Shown here: positions 24,649 to 33,750 of the stretch, piece by piece
Layout: each line of letters begins with the position of its first letter
Numbering within the stretch: the first letter of the stretch is position 1
Assembly: GCF_012932495.1 (NCBI RefSeq)
Contig: NZ_JABCNG010000003.1
Span: forward strand, 310,001 to 374,000
Reading direction: 5' to 3'
DNA: 64,000 nt
Source: Novosphingobium sp. SG919
GTDB lineage: Bacteria; Pseudomonadota; Alphaproteobacteria; Sphingomonadales; Sphingomonadaceae
Made by a program: the position numbers and the translations under genes
The notes under the pieces: model-generated
Seen by the model: only the letters and a program-made list of their open reading frames with translations
Told to the model about the DNA's origin: nothing
Database searches by the model: none

Positions 24649-27471
24649 TCAGAAGTTCGCGGTCACGCGGGCAAAGAAGCTGCGGCCCAGGATATCGTAG
24701 ATAACCGGGAACGTGCTGCCTGCCACCGAGGTGGCGCCGCTGGTGTCACCGACGATCGGCGGCGTCTTGTTGAAGACGTTGAGCACGCCGAGCGTGAAGG
24801 TGAACTTGTCGGTGGCGCGGATGTTCACCGTTTCATCGAAGTAGTTCACCACCGGGATACGGCTGGTCAGGATGTCGGTCGAGGCGTCTTCGGTGCTCGC
24901 ACCGATCAGGCGCCAGCGGGTGGTGAAGTCCACCTTCTGGAAGCCGAAGCCGAGGGTCGCAACATGCTTCCACTTGGGCGTCGGATTGTCGCAGTCAGCC
25001 CCGAACTTGCCAGCGCATTCCGTCAGGACACCGTTGATCTCGTTGTTGTTCTTGATCTGGTAGGTGCCGTTGAAGGTGAAGCTGTAGTGGAAGCCAGCAC
25101 GCGGGCCGTGCGCGTAGGCAAAGCCAACGTCGATGCCACGCGCCACGATCGAACCGATGTTGGCGTAGGTCGAGGGAACACCATAGGTGATGTTGCCGCT
25201 GAGCGAACCGTCAAGCGGGTTGCGCTTGATGCTCGAGCAGGCTGCCGACGAAGCGTTGCGATCGGTATCGAAGCACTGCGAGATGATCTGCGAGATCGTC
25301 GCGGTGTAGATCGCGTCCTTGATCTTGATGTTGTAGTAGTCGACCGTCAGCGAAAGGCCACGGACCGGTTCGACCACGGCACCAACGGTGAAGGTGTTCG
25401 ACTTTTCAGCCTTCAGATCGGGGTTGCCGCCGAAGAACGCGTTGACCTGGCCGGCGATGGGCTGCGGAATGCTGCCGATCTGGCTCTGCTTGGCGCCCTG
25501 CGCGACGCAGATCGCTGCGGTGGTGGCGTCAACGTTGGCGCCAGCGCAGGGATCGGTGCCGAGGCTGCCGGTGCCCGGCGTGATCGGCAGGTACAGTTCA
25601 TAGAGGTTCGGCGCGCGCACGGAGTGCTGGAAGTTCGCGCGGAACTTCAGACCCTGCACCGGAGCCCAGTCACCGCCGAACTTGTACGACGACACGCGAC
25701 CCGAGGTCGAGTAGTCGGAGATACGGTAGCCGGCTTCGACGTCGAGAGCCTGGAACAGGGGCTTTTCCTGCACCAGCGGCATCTTGAATTCGACGTAGGC
25801 TTCCTTGACGTTGTAGCTCTTGTTGCGAATGTCGAAACCCTGACCGTAATAGATCAGGTCGCCCGAAGCATAGGCATCGTCAACGTCGGTATCGGCCGTT
25901 TCACGACGATAGTCGGCACCGATCGAGAACGCGGCCGGCTTGTTGGCCAGCGGGCTGGTCAGGAAGCCGAGGTCACCCGAAATGCTGGCTTCGGCTACGA
26001 ACTGGCTGGTCTTGTTGTCCTGGGTCGCGTTGCGCAGGACATACGACAGCGCGTTCTGCGGCAGCGTGCCGACGGTGAACACGTTGAGCGGCAAGCAGCC
26101 ATTGGCCCGCGCGCTGGCGCTGCGGCAGATGGCGTTGCCGTTGGCATCGGCGATGACGTCCAGTGCTTCGGTCAGCGCGGTATAGGAAAGGTCGTTGCGC
26201 AGGATCTGGTGCTTGTGCACTTCGGCGTACTGGACCGAAGCATCCCACTTCAGGCTGCTGCCCAGATCGCCGCGCAGGCCGGCCAGGACCTGCCAGGTGT
26301 CGCTGCGGTGTTCCTCGATGCGGCCACCGGTTTCGGTGATGCGGCGGCGGATACCCACGGTGGAGGTGCCGTCCGAATTGATCACCAGATCCGGGTTTGC
26401 GGCCGTGTTGAAGAACGCATCGCGTTCTGCCGCAGTCAGCAGCGGGTTGGTGGGATCGATGTTGAACGAGAAACCAGCCGTGGCGGTGGGTGCCAGGGTG
26501 GTGATCACCTTGGTGTGCTGATACGAACCCCAGCCATAGAGTTCAACGCCATCGGTGATGTTGTAGTTGAACAGCGCGGTGCCGCCCCAGCGCTGGAAGG
26601 GCAGCTGGGCATAGTTCACCGGGTTGTAGTTGTAGCCCACGACGTTCGACGTGAGCGTGCCGTTAGCCGTGATCTGCTGACGACCAGCGCCGGGAATGTC
26701 GAACGCGGTCGGGGTGGTGTTGGACGAGCCGCAGAACGACACGTTGTCGTCCGAGCAAAGCACGCTGTTGCTGAACGAGCGCGCGCCATACTTGACGCCG
26801 TCGCGCTGCGAATAGTTGCCCGCGATCACGATGTGGCCGCGATCGCCCAGGTTGAAGCCAGCAGCGATGCTGCCGTCGTAGAACGCGCCGTCGCCATGGC
26901 CGGTGATCTGCGACCCGCCATCGACCTTGAAGCCGGTGAACTTGTCATCGAGCACGAAGTTGACGACGCCGGCGATGGCGTCCGAACCGTAGACCGCCGA
27001 AGCGCCGCCGGTGAGGACCTGGACGTCCTTGAGCAGGATGGTCGGGATCTGGTTGACGTCGACCGAACCGGTCGTGTCATAGAGCGGCAGGCGCTTGCCA
27101 TTGAGCAGGACGAGCGTGCGCTGCGAACCCAGGCCGCGCAGGTCGAGCGTGGCCGAACCGTCACCCGGGTTGTTGCTGGCGCCGGTGCTGCCGCCCGCGA
27201 ACTGCGGGTTGACCGACAGGATCTGTTCGACCGTAACGGTGTTGACCGACTTGATCGATTCCGAGCTGATCACCGAAACGGGGCTCGACGCGGTAAGGTC
27301 GGGGCGCTCGATGCGCGTACCAGTCACGATGATCGGGGTGGAGTCGTCGGCGGTAGCTGCATCGGCGGGAGCGGCGGCGTCCTGCGCGAATGCCGGTGCG
27401 GCCAAGGAGGCGATGGCAAGCGCGAAGCCTGCTGCACCGGCGCGATAGGCGGTGGTCTTGTGCTTGGTCAC
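24649..27471 (-). CDS. TonB-dependent outer membrane receptor (paralogue A)
   Basis: 940 residues. Signal peptide (GAAGFALAIASLAAPAFAQ), then a TonB-box-like region (STPIIVTGTRI). The plug domain covers residues 50-170: SSPVSVISSESIKSVNTVTV, RGLGSQRTLVLLNGKRLPLY, GGASAVYGSDAIAGVVNFVL. A 22-strand-type barrel ends with the outer membrane signature GRSFFARVTANF. It imports an unidentified large nutrient or iron complex with TonB energy. The start is GTG, with AGAAGGGA upstream. It is strongly similar throughout to the next gene on the same strand, which indicates tandem duplication. Terminators behind each copy show separate transcription. A shared structured leader precedes both. Confidence 0.94.
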   Translation of the reverse strand: MTKHKTTAYRAGAAGFALAIASLAAPAFAQDAAAPADAATADDSTPIIVTGTRIERPDLTASSPVSVISSESIKSVNTVTVEQILSVNPQFAGGSTGASNNPGDGSATLDLRGLGSQRTLVLLNGKRLPLYDTTGSVDVNQIPTILLKDVQVLTGGASAVYGSDAIAGVVNFVLDDKFTGFKVDGGSQITGHGDGAFYDGSIAAGFNLGDRGHIVIAGNYSQRDGVKYGARSFSNSVLCSDDNVSFCGSSNTTPTAFDIPGAGRQQITANGTLTSNVVGYNYNPVNYAQLPFQRWGGTALFNYNITDGVELYGWGSYQHTKVITTLAPTATAGFSFNIDPTNPLLTAAERDAFFNTAANPDLVINSDGTSTVGIRRRITETGGRIEEHRSDTWQVLAGLRGDLGSSLKWDASVQYAEVHKHQILRNDLSYTALTEALDVIADANGNAICRSASARANGCLPLNVFTVGTLPQNALSYVLRNATQDNKTSQFVAEASISGDLGFLTSPLANKPAAFSIGADYRRETADTDVDDAYASGDLIYYGQGFDIRNKSYNVKEAYVEFKMPLVQEKPLFQALDVEAGYRISDYSTSGRVSSYKFGGDWAPVQGLKFRANFQHSVRAPNLYELYLPITPGTGSLGTDPCAGANVDATTAAICVAQGAKQSQIGSIPQPIAGQVNAFFGGNPDLKAEKSNTFTVGAVVEPVRGLSLTVDYYNIKIKDAIYTATISQIISQCFDTDRNASSAACSSIKRNPLDGSLSGNITYGVPSTYANIGSIVARGIDVGFAYAHGPRAGFHYSFTFNGTYQIKNNNEINGVLTECAGKFGADCDNPTPKWKHVATLGFGFQKVDFTTRWRLIGASTEDASTDILTSRIPVVNYFDETVNIRATDKFTFTLGVLNVFNKTPPIVGDTSGATSVAGSTFPVIYDILGRSFFARVTANF

Positions 27472-27620
27472 TGTTCAGTCCCTTCTGGTGGCAGCCGACC
27501 AGGTGGGCTGCCAGGAGCGACAATCCCGGCTTTCCAAAGCATGCCCGGCATAAGCGCAGGGCGATGCAGCGTTCCACGAAAGCCGGGATCGATGCTGCCT
27601 TGTGCGAGATTTTTCGTCGC
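27472..27620 (-). promoter_or_regulatory. Structured 5' leader RNA of receptor A (candidate cis-regulatory element)
   Basis: In the mRNA sense an AAATCTC box is followed by ATCGAT and a 10-bp stem, CCCGGCTTTC (27578-27587 read in reverse: partner arms at 27525-27534 and 27578-27587). The stem encloses 43 nt beginning GTGGAAC. After the stem come ATTGTCGCT and a second hairpin (GGCAGCC / GGCUGCC), then CCAGAAGGGAC with the ribosome site and the GTG start. The same order, spacing and boxes occur before receptor B at 30804-30952. The stem arms differ between copies by paired changes, so RNA structure is supported. No known riboswitch consensus was recognised. Confidence 0.7.
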
Positions 27621-27662
27621 AATTGAAAGCAGGTTCTGAGTGCAGGATTCAAAACGTTTCAT

Positions 27663-27686
27663 CTATGTTGCAACGAAGCAACATAG
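27663..27686. promoter_or_regulatory. Inverted repeat upstream of receptor A
   Basis: Perfect 9-bp inverted repeat CTATGTTGC / GCAACATAG with a 6-bp spacer, in an AT-richer stretch about 190 bp before the receptor A start and upstream of the leader RNA. It could be a repressor or activator operator. It is not found before receptor B. Confidence 0.5.
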
Positions 27687-27850
27687 GTACCAACCTAGGG
27701 GAAACTGCGCGAAATTTATGCAAATCAAAGCGGCCTGAAAGCCACATTTCGTTTCAACTGTGTCGGAATCTTGCCCCTTTGCGACGTGCCGTGAACGACA
27801 GCACCCGCGCCGCGCGAACCGATCGGCACAACCCCCGCGCCGCAGGCACG

Positions 27851-27880
27851 AAAAAAGGGCCGGGTCAAAAGACCCGGCCC
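27851..27880 (-). terminator. Intrinsic terminator of receptor B
   Basis: On the minus strand: 10-bp perfect stem GGGCCGGGTC / GACCCGGCCC with loop TTTT, followed by six T residues. It separates the receptor B transcript from receptor A. Confidence 0.93.
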
Positions 27881-27944
27881 CCTGATTGCCGAACGGCTGC
27901 TCGGCAGCCCGGCGCCGCAGCGCCCGGCCGCTTGCCCGCTGCCG

Positions 27945-30803
27945 TCAGAAGTTGGCGGACACGCGCGCGAAGAACGTGCGGCCCATCACGTCATAGACGG
28001 TCGCGAACGTGCTGCCCGCCACCGAGGTGGCACCGCTGGTGTCGCCCACGATCGGCGGCTTGGTGTTGAACACGTTCAACATGCCGAGCGAGAAGGTGTA
28101 CTTGTCGTTGACACGGATATTCGCGGTTTCGTCGAAGTAGTTGTAGGCCGGGATGTGGCTCTTTTCGATGTCGGTGTATTCGTCTTCCTTCACCGCACCG
28201 ATCAGGCGCCAGCGCGTGGTGAGATCCAGGTTCTTCCAACCAATGTTGAGCGAGGCAACGTGCTTCCACTTGGGCGTGGGGGTATCGCACTGCGCGCCGA
28301 ACTTGCCCGCGCATTCATAGGTTTCGCCGTCGATCACCGAGTAGTTCTTGATGACGTAGGTGCCCGCGAAGTTGAACCCGTAGTGGAACGCCGACTGGCG
28401 ACCGCGGCGGAAGTTCAGCCCGAAATCGAGGCCACGTGTGCGGATGACCGCCACGTTGTCATACAGCGTTTCCACGCCCACCGAGGTATCGCCGCTGAGC
28501 GAACCGTCGATCGAGCTGCGGTGGATCATCTGGCAATAGGCGTTGTTGACGTCGCCCGAAGCGAAGCACTTGCTCACCACCGTGGTGGCCGAGGTGTAGG
28601 TGATCGCGTTGGCGATCTTGATGTCGTAATAGTCCAGCGTCAGCGACAGGCCCGGCACGCGGCGCGGTTCGACAACCATGCCGACCGTGATCGTGTTGGA
28701 CTTTTCCGGCTTCAGATCCACGTTGCCGCCGTAATAAGCGTTGACCTGGCCCGCGGTGGGCTGGGGAATGCTGCCCTTGTTCAGTTCGCTTTGCGTGGCG
28801 CCTTGCGCGATGCACAGCGTCTGGATCGAGGCGGCAACGTTGGCCCCCGCGCAGGGATCGGTCTGCAGGTTGCCGGTGCCCGACGTGGTCGGCAGGTAGA
28901 GTTCGTAGAGGTTGGGCGCGCGCACCGAGCGCTGGAAGTTGGCGCGGAAGCGCAGGCCTTCGACCGGCGCATAGTCGCCGCCGAACTTGTAGGCCGAAAC
29001 GCCACCGGCGATCGAATAGTCGGCATAGCGGTAGCCGGCTTCGATATCGAGTGCCTGGATGCCGGGCTTGTCCTGCACCAGCGGCATCTTGAACTCGGCG
29101 TAGGCTTCCTTGACGTTGTAGCTCTTGTTCGGGATGTTGAAGCCCTGGCCGTAATAGATCAGGTCACCCGAGGCATAGTTGTCGCTCACCCGCGTATCGG
29201 CGGTTTCACGGCGATAGGTTGCCCCCACGGCGAGCGCGGCCGGCGCAACGGCGAACGGGCTCTGCAGGAACTTCAAGTCGCCCGACAGGTTGCCTTCGGC
29301 CACGAACTGCGTGGTGCGGTCGTCCTGCGTGGCGTTTTCCAGCACATAGGACAGCGCATCGCTGGTGATGCCATTGACCGAGAACACGTCGATCGGCACG
29401 CAGCCGGCGGCCCGGGCCGAGGCGCTGCGGCACTGCACGCCGCCATTGCCGTCGGACACGGCGTCGATCGCGTTGGTCAGCTTGGTGTAGGACAGATCGT
29501 TTTCAAGCAGGGTGTGCTTGTGCACCTGGGCATACTGCACCGAGGTGTCGAACTTGAACCCGGTGTCGAAGAAATCGCCGCGCAGGCCCATCAGCGCCTG
29601 CCAGGTGGTGGTGGTGTGCTGTTCCACGCGCCCTTCGGTTTCGGTGATGCGGCGGCGGATGCCGATGGTGGAGCTGCCATCGGAATTGATCTGGAGATCG
29701 GGGTTGGCGGTCGTGTCGAAGAACGCGGTGCGTTCCGCGTCGGACAGGTAGGGGTTGTCGGAATAGATGTTGAACGAATAGCCCGCCGTGGCCGTGGGGG
29801 CCAGCGTCTGCACCGTCTTGATGTGCTGATACGAACCCCAGCCGTAGAGTTCGACATGATCGCTCACGTCATAGTTCCACAGCGCCATGCCGCCCCAGCG
29901 CTCGAACGGGGTCTGCGCATAGTTGACCGGGTTGTAGTTGTAGCCAGCGACATCGCTGGTCAGGCCGCCCGAGGCCGTCACCTGCTGGCGCGAAGCGCCG
30001 GGGATGTCGAACGCGGTCGGCGAGGTGTTCGACGAGCCGCAGGTTTCCGACAGGTCGTCGGAGCAGAGCGTCTTGTTGCTGAAGCTGCGCGCGGAATACT
30101 TCACGCCTTCGCGCTTGGAATAGTTGGCCGACAGCACCAGGTGGCCGCGATCGCCGATGTTGAAGCCGCCCACCAGGCTGGCGTCGTACTGCGCGCCATC
30201 GCCATAACCGGTGACCTGGGCGCCGCCATCGAATTTGAGGCCGGTGAACTTGTCGTCCAGCACGAAGTTGACCACGCCCGAAATGGCGTCGGACCCATAG
30301 ACCGCCGAAGCGCCGCCGGTGAGCACCTGGACGTTCTTGATCAGCGCGGTGGGGATCTGGTTGACGTCGACCGAACCCGTGGCGTCATAGACCGGCAGGC
30401 GCTTGCCGTTGACCAGCACCAGCGTGCGCTTGGAGCCGAGGCCACGCAGGTCGAGCGTGGCCGAGCCATCGCCGGGGTTGTTGCTGGCGCCGTTGAGGCC
30501 GGCGGCAAACTGCGGGTTCACGGCCAGGATCTGTTCGACCGTGACGGTGTTGACGGTCTTGAGCGTGTCGGCGCTGATCACCGAAACCGGGCTGGAGGCG
30601 GCCAAGTCGGTACGGTCGATGCGCGAACCGGTCACGACGATCTCGCTGCCGGCGTCGGCAGCAGGCGTATCGGCAGCCGGAGTGGCGGGAACGGCGGCAG
30701 GCGCGGCGGCGTCCTGCGCCATGGCCGGGTTGGCCAGCGAAGCCAGCGCCAGGGCCAGGCCTGCTGCACCAGCGTAATAGATGGACGGGGTGGTCTTGCT
30801 CAC
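27945..30803 (-). CDS. TonB-dependent outer membrane receptor (paralogue B)
   Basis: 952 residues, same architecture as receptor A: signal peptide (GAAGLALALASLANPAMAQ), an Ala/Pro/Asp linker slightly longer than in A, a TonB-box-like SEIVVTGSRI, the plug (SSPVSVISADTLKTVNTVTV, RGLGSKRTLVLVNGKRLPVY), and a barrel ending MGRTFFARVSANF. Long shared runs such as GATSVAGSTF and PTPKWKHVA mark the two as recent paralogues. The extracellular loop regions differ most, which suggests related but not identical ligands. It also starts with GTG behind AGAAGGGA. No anti-sigma, TonB or transporter gene is adjacent, so the substrate remains unknown. Confidence 0.94.
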   Translation of the reverse strand: MSKTTPSIYYAGAAGLALALASLANPAMAQDAAAPAAVPATPAADTPAADAGSEIVVTGSRIDRTDLAASSPVSVISADTLKTVNTVTVEQILAVNPQFAAGLNGASNNPGDGSATLDLRGLGSKRTLVLVNGKRLPVYDATGSVDVNQIPTALIKNVQVLTGGASAVYGSDAISGVVNFVLDDKFTGLKFDGGAQVTGYGDGAQYDASLVGGFNIGDRGHLVLSANYSKREGVKYSARSFSNKTLCSDDLSETCGSSNTSPTAFDIPGASRQQVTASGGLTSDVAGYNYNPVNYAQTPFERWGGMALWNYDVSDHVELYGWGSYQHIKTVQTLAPTATAGYSFNIYSDNPYLSDAERTAFFDTTANPDLQINSDGSSTIGIRRRITETEGRVEQHTTTTWQALMGLRGDFFDTGFKFDTSVQYAQVHKHTLLENDLSYTKLTNAIDAVSDGNGGVQCRSASARAAGCVPIDVFSVNGITSDALSYVLENATQDDRTTQFVAEGNLSGDLKFLQSPFAVAPAALAVGATYRRETADTRVSDNYASGDLIYYGQGFNIPNKSYNVKEAYAEFKMPLVQDKPGIQALDIEAGYRYADYSIAGGVSAYKFGGDYAPVEGLRFRANFQRSVRAPNLYELYLPTTSGTGNLQTDPCAGANVAASIQTLCIAQGATQSELNKGSIPQPTAGQVNAYYGGNVDLKPEKSNTITVGMVVEPRRVPGLSLTLDYYDIKIANAITYTSATTVVSKCFASGDVNNAYCQMIHRSSIDGSLSGDTSVGVETLYDNVAVIRTRGLDFGLNFRRGRQSAFHYGFNFAGTYVIKNYSVIDGETYECAGKFGAQCDTPTPKWKHVASLNIGWKNLDLTTRWRLIGAVKEDEYTDIEKSHIPAYNYFDETANIRVNDKYTFSLGMLNVFNTKPPIVGDTSGATSVAGSTFATVYDVMGRTFFARVSANF

Positions 30804-30952
30804 GGTCTATGTCCCTTCTGGGGGCCGATGCCACATGGGCAGCGGCCGAAAGCGACAATCCCGACACTCCGATGCCATGGCCCGCGACAGGCAAACCACA
30901 GCAAAGTTCCACGAGTGCCGGGATCGATGGACCGGTTTCTTGTGAGATTTGG
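30804..30952 (-). promoter_or_regulatory. Structured 5' leader RNA of receptor B (candidate cis-regulatory element)
   Basis: mRNA-sense AAATCTC, ATCGAT, then a 10-bp stem CCCGGCACTC / GAGTGTCGGG (arms at 30913-30922 and 30860-30869 on the plus strand) around 43 nt beginning GTGGAAC. ATTGTCGCT follows, then a second hairpin (GGCCG..TGCC / GGCA..CGGCC) next to CCAGAAGGGAC and the GTG start. Compared with the receptor A leader, two base pairs changed on both sides and one became G-U, keeping the stem. Confidence 0.7.
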
Positions 30953-31168
30953 GCCGCCATGAAAGCGCATTGTGCAGAGCCAAAATAATTGACTACCACT
31001 GTGTGACAAAGCGACAACAGTATCTGCAAACCCATGAAATTTATTAGTTTAATGTCGAAATATTACGTGCATATCTGCAACAGTCATTTTCCAATGAAAC
31101 CATCGACGATTTCAGGTGAGACGATTGGGCACGCCTGTATCAGCGCCGTCGCAACTGCTGGCAGCCCG
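30953..31168. other. AT-richer upstream region of receptor B with direct repeats
   Basis: No gene. This stretch is clearly less GC-rich than its surroundings and presumably holds the receptor B promoter. TATCTGCAA occurs twice in the same direction, at 31021-31029 and 31072-31080, 51 bp apart, possibly regulator half-sites on one face of the helix. Confidence 0.5.
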
Positions 31169-32020
31169 TCAGGCGAGGAATAGCAGCGGATCGAGCCGGC
31201 GCAGCAGGCTGCCTGCCTGCCAAGCCAGGGCCCAGTGCAGGTGAGGGCCGGTGGCCCGTCCCGTCATGCCGACGGTGCCGATCGGCTGGCCCTGCGCAAC
31301 CTCGTCGCCTTCGCGCACCAAGTGCGTGCTGCAATGCAGAAATGCGCTGCCCAGGCCCATGCCATGGTCAAGCATCAAGAGCCGCCCTTCCAGGCTGAAT
31401 GGCACCTGGGCCGCCAGCACGACGATACCATCGGCCGGGGCCACGAATGGCGTTCCGGCTGGCGAGGCCATGTCCAGCCCGCCGTGATAGGCGCCAGGCT
31501 GTCCGCGATAGACGCGCTGCGATCCAAAGCGTCCGGAAAAGCGGCCCGGCGCAGGACGCACCATGGCCTGTCGCCAGCCCTGGGCGGAGGTGCGCCGCGC
31601 CCGCGCGGCATCGATCTGTGCGCGTTCCTGCGTGCGGCGGGCCAGGAATTCGGCATCGGGCACGCCTGGCGGCCGCAAGGGCGCATCGACGCGCTCGATC
31701 TGCCAGGCGCGCGGCGTGATGGCAAAGGGGACCGTGGTGCGCCGGCCGCCGGCGTCAATCAGCGTCACCATGGCCTGGGCCGGAGCGTCGCGGTCAAATC
31801 CAACGAAGAATTGGCGATCTTCGGCCAGCGGCAAAGGCGTGCCATCCAGTTCGACCGCCACCACGCCGGCCGGGGCCTGCCCGCGCAGCCAGCCCCCTTG
31901 GGACAGGCGTGCTGGCCAGCGCGGCCCCTGGGCATCGGCTTGTTGGGCCAGCCCCGCGCGCGGCAGGGCCAGCACGCCCAACCCGCCGGCCATGATCGCG
32001 CGGCGGGTCAGCCCCGGCAT
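31169..32020 (-). CDS. M23 family peptidase, secreted
   Basis: 283 residues. N-terminal Tat- or Sec-type signal (LTRRAIMAGGLGVLALPRAG). The C-terminal M23 domain covers about residues 160-283: RVYRGQPGAYHGGLDMASPA with the first zinc ligands His and Asp, LMLDHGMGLGSAFLHCS, and TGPHLHWALAW with the HxH pair. All expected ligands appear present, so peptidoglycan endopeptidase activity is likely. It starts 1 bp after the DUF2093 stop codon and is the third gene of an xseA-DUF2093-M23 unit, an arrangement common in sphingomonads. Confidence 0.88.
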   Translation of the reverse strand: MPGLTRRAIMAGGLGVLALPRAGLAQQADAQGPRWPARLSQGGWLRGQAPAGVVAVELDGTPLPLAEDRQFFVGFDRDAPAQAMVTLIDAGGRRTTVPFAITPRAWQIERVDAPLRPPGVPDAEFLARRTQERAQIDAARARRTSAQGWRQAMVRPAPGRFSGRFGSQRVYRGQPGAYHGGLDMASPAGTPFVAPADGIVVLAAQVPFSLEGRLLMLDHGMGLGSAFLHCSTHLVREGDEVAQGQPIGTVGMTGRATGPHLHWALAWQAGSLLRRLDPLLFLA

Positions 32021-32021
32021 C

Positions 32022-32228
32022 TCAGCCCGCCTGCCCCAGCAATCGCCGCGTGGCTATTTCGGGGGTGGCATAGGCTTCCTGCAGGTCTGCGCTCCAATAG
32101 CGCAGCGCGTCGAGCGGGATCGGCACGCCGCTGACCGCGCAGATCACGTGGTCACCGGCCGAAAGCTGGCGAAAGGTTCCGGGCAGATAGTGCAGGCGGG
32201 CGAGGCGGCCAGTGGGAGACATCAACAT
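32022..32228 (-). CDS. DUF2093 family small protein
   Basis: 68 residues. The block LHYLPGTFRQLSAGDHVICA followed by VSGVPIPLDALRYWSADLQE matches the DUF2093 family of small alphaproteobacterial proteins of unknown function. ATG at 32228 or 32222. It lies 37 bp after xseA and 1 bp before the M23 peptidase gene on the same strand. Confidence 0.78.
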   Translation of the reverse strand: MLMSPTGRLARLHYLPGTFRQLSAGDHVICAVSGVPIPLDALRYWSADLQEAYATPEIATRRLLGQAG

Positions 32229-32265
32229 GGCCGCCGTTTTACGCGCTGCCACCGGCCTTGGCAAA

Positions 32266-33750
32266 TCACAGCAGCTTGGGCTGGACGCTTTCCGCCGTGC
32301 TGCGCGGGCGGCTGGCAGAGCGCGCAGCGGCCGTGGGCGGCGCCGGCGCATCGCCGGTGGTCACATCGAGCGTGCCATCGGCGAACTTGAGCGTCAGGGC
32401 GGCGCGCGCCGCCGCCGTCGCCCGATCCTTGACCACATGGCCATCGCGATCGGTCACCAGCACATAGCCGCGCTGCAACGGCGCCTCGGGATCGAGCGAG
32501 CGGCGCAGGCGATCAAGCGCCTCGACCCGGCCGCGCGCATGTTCGATCCGCTGCAACAGCGCTTCGGGCCGCAGGCGCTGCGCCATCAATCGTTCGCGCT
32601 CGCGGTCCAGCCGCTGGGTGAGCAAAGCCGGACGCAGCGCGCCGCCGTGGCGCGCGAGCACGCCGGCAGCGATTTCGGTGCGGTGGACCAGAGCGCGACG
32701 CAGGCGATCCGACAGGTCGTCCAGCCGCTGGCTTTGCGGGCTGAGCAGCGCCTGCGGGCTGGGCAGGCGCTGGCTGCGCACCTCCAGCCGCTCGCGCGCA
32801 TGGGCTAACAGGCGAGCCAGCGCACGGCCGCGCCGCGCCTGCAGTTCATGGACTTGCGCGGCCAGTTCGGCGCGCACGGGCACGACCAGCTCCGCCGCCG
32901 CCGTGGGGGTGGGGGCGCGCAAGTCCGCGGCGAAATCGGCCAGGGTGGTATCGGTTTCATGGCCCACGGCGCTGATCACGGGAATCGTGCTGGCGGCAAT
33001 CGCGCGCACGACCTCTTCCTCGTTGAAGCTCCACAAGTCTTCGATCGAACCACCGCCGCGCGCCACGATCACCACATCGGGGCGCGGCACCGGGCCGCCC
33101 GGCGCCAGATCGGAAAAACCGCGCACGGCGGCGGCCACCTGCGCCGCCGCGCCCTGGCCCTGGACCAGCACAGGCCAGACCACGACATGGCTGGGGAAGC
33201 GATCGGACAGGCGGTGAAGAATGTCGCGGATCACCGCGCCGGTGGGCGAGGTGACCACCCCGATCACGCGCGGCAGGAACGGCAGCGCGCGCTTGCGCTG
33301 GGGCGAAAACAGCCCCTCGGCCTCAAGCCGGGCCTTGGTCTTGGCCAGCAGGGCGAGCAGCGCGCCTTCGCCGGCAATCTCCATGCGATCGACCACGATC
33401 TGGTAGTTCGAGCGACCGGGATAGGTCGTCAGCTTGCCGGTGGCGATCACTTCCACGCCGTCTTCGGGCACAAAGCCCAGGCGCTGGGCATTGCCGCGCC
33501 ACATCACGCCATCGAGCCGCGCACCTTCATCCTTGAGCGACATATAGAGGTGGCCCGAAGCCGCGCGCTTCACGCCCGAAAGCTCCCCCCGCACGCGCAC
33601 AAAGCCGAAGCGGTCTTCCACCGTGCGCTTGAGCTGGGCAGAAATCTCGGAAATCGACAGGGCCGGGGCGTTGTCGCCGGCGCGTTCGCTCGCTAGGAGC
33701 CCGTCCTTGCGAAAGTCATCGTCGTCAGAAGGCGCGGAAGGGAAGGGCAT
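32266..33750 (-). CDS. xseA: Exodeoxyribonuclease VII large subunit
   Basis: 494 residues. Catalytic subunit of ExoVII, which degrades single-stranded DNA. The N-terminal OB-fold is seen at [20 protein letters not shown] and [20 protein letters not shown]. The catalytic domain contains [38 protein letters not shown] and [20 protein letters not shown], with the conserved GGGS and GHETD motifs. A long coiled-coil and C-terminal repeats follow. The chosen ATG (33750-33748) overlaps the ATG of divergent purD. No xseB small subunit is adjacent. Confidence 0.94.
   Translation of the reverse strand: MPFPSAPSDDDDFRKDGLLASERAGDNAPALSISEISAQLKRTVEDRFGFVRVRGELSGVKRAASGHLYMSLKDEGARLDGVMWRGNAQRLGFVPEDGVEVIATGKLTTYPGRSNYQIVVDRMEIAGEGALLALLAKTKARLEAEGLFSPQRKRALPFLPRVIGVVTSPTGAVIRDILHRLSDRFPSHVVVWPVLVQGQGAAAQVAAAVRGFSDLAPGGPVPRPDVVIVARGGGSIEDLWSFNEEEVVRAIAASTIPVISAVGHETDTTLADFAADLRAPTPTAAAELVVPVRAELAAQVHELQARRGRALARLLAHARERLEVRSQRLPSPQALLSPQSQRLDDLSDRLRRALVHRTEIAAGVLARHGGALRPALLTQRLDRERERLMAQRLRPEALLQRIEHARGRVEALDRLRRSLDPEAPLQRGYVLVTDRDGHVVKDRATAAARAALTLKFADGTLDVTTGDAPAPPTAAARSASRPRSTAESVQPKLL

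Noticed and set aside
27472..27620. Cobalamin or TPP riboswitch before the TonB receptor
   Set aside because: Common for such receptors, but the conserved B12 and TPP core sequences were not found; the shared stem-loop architecture is different.
24964..30962. Long plus-strand open frames (about 890 and 935 codons) opposite the TonB receptors
   Set aside because: Mirror images of the two paralogous receptor genes; their similarity to each other follows from the duplication. No ribosome site or domain supports them.
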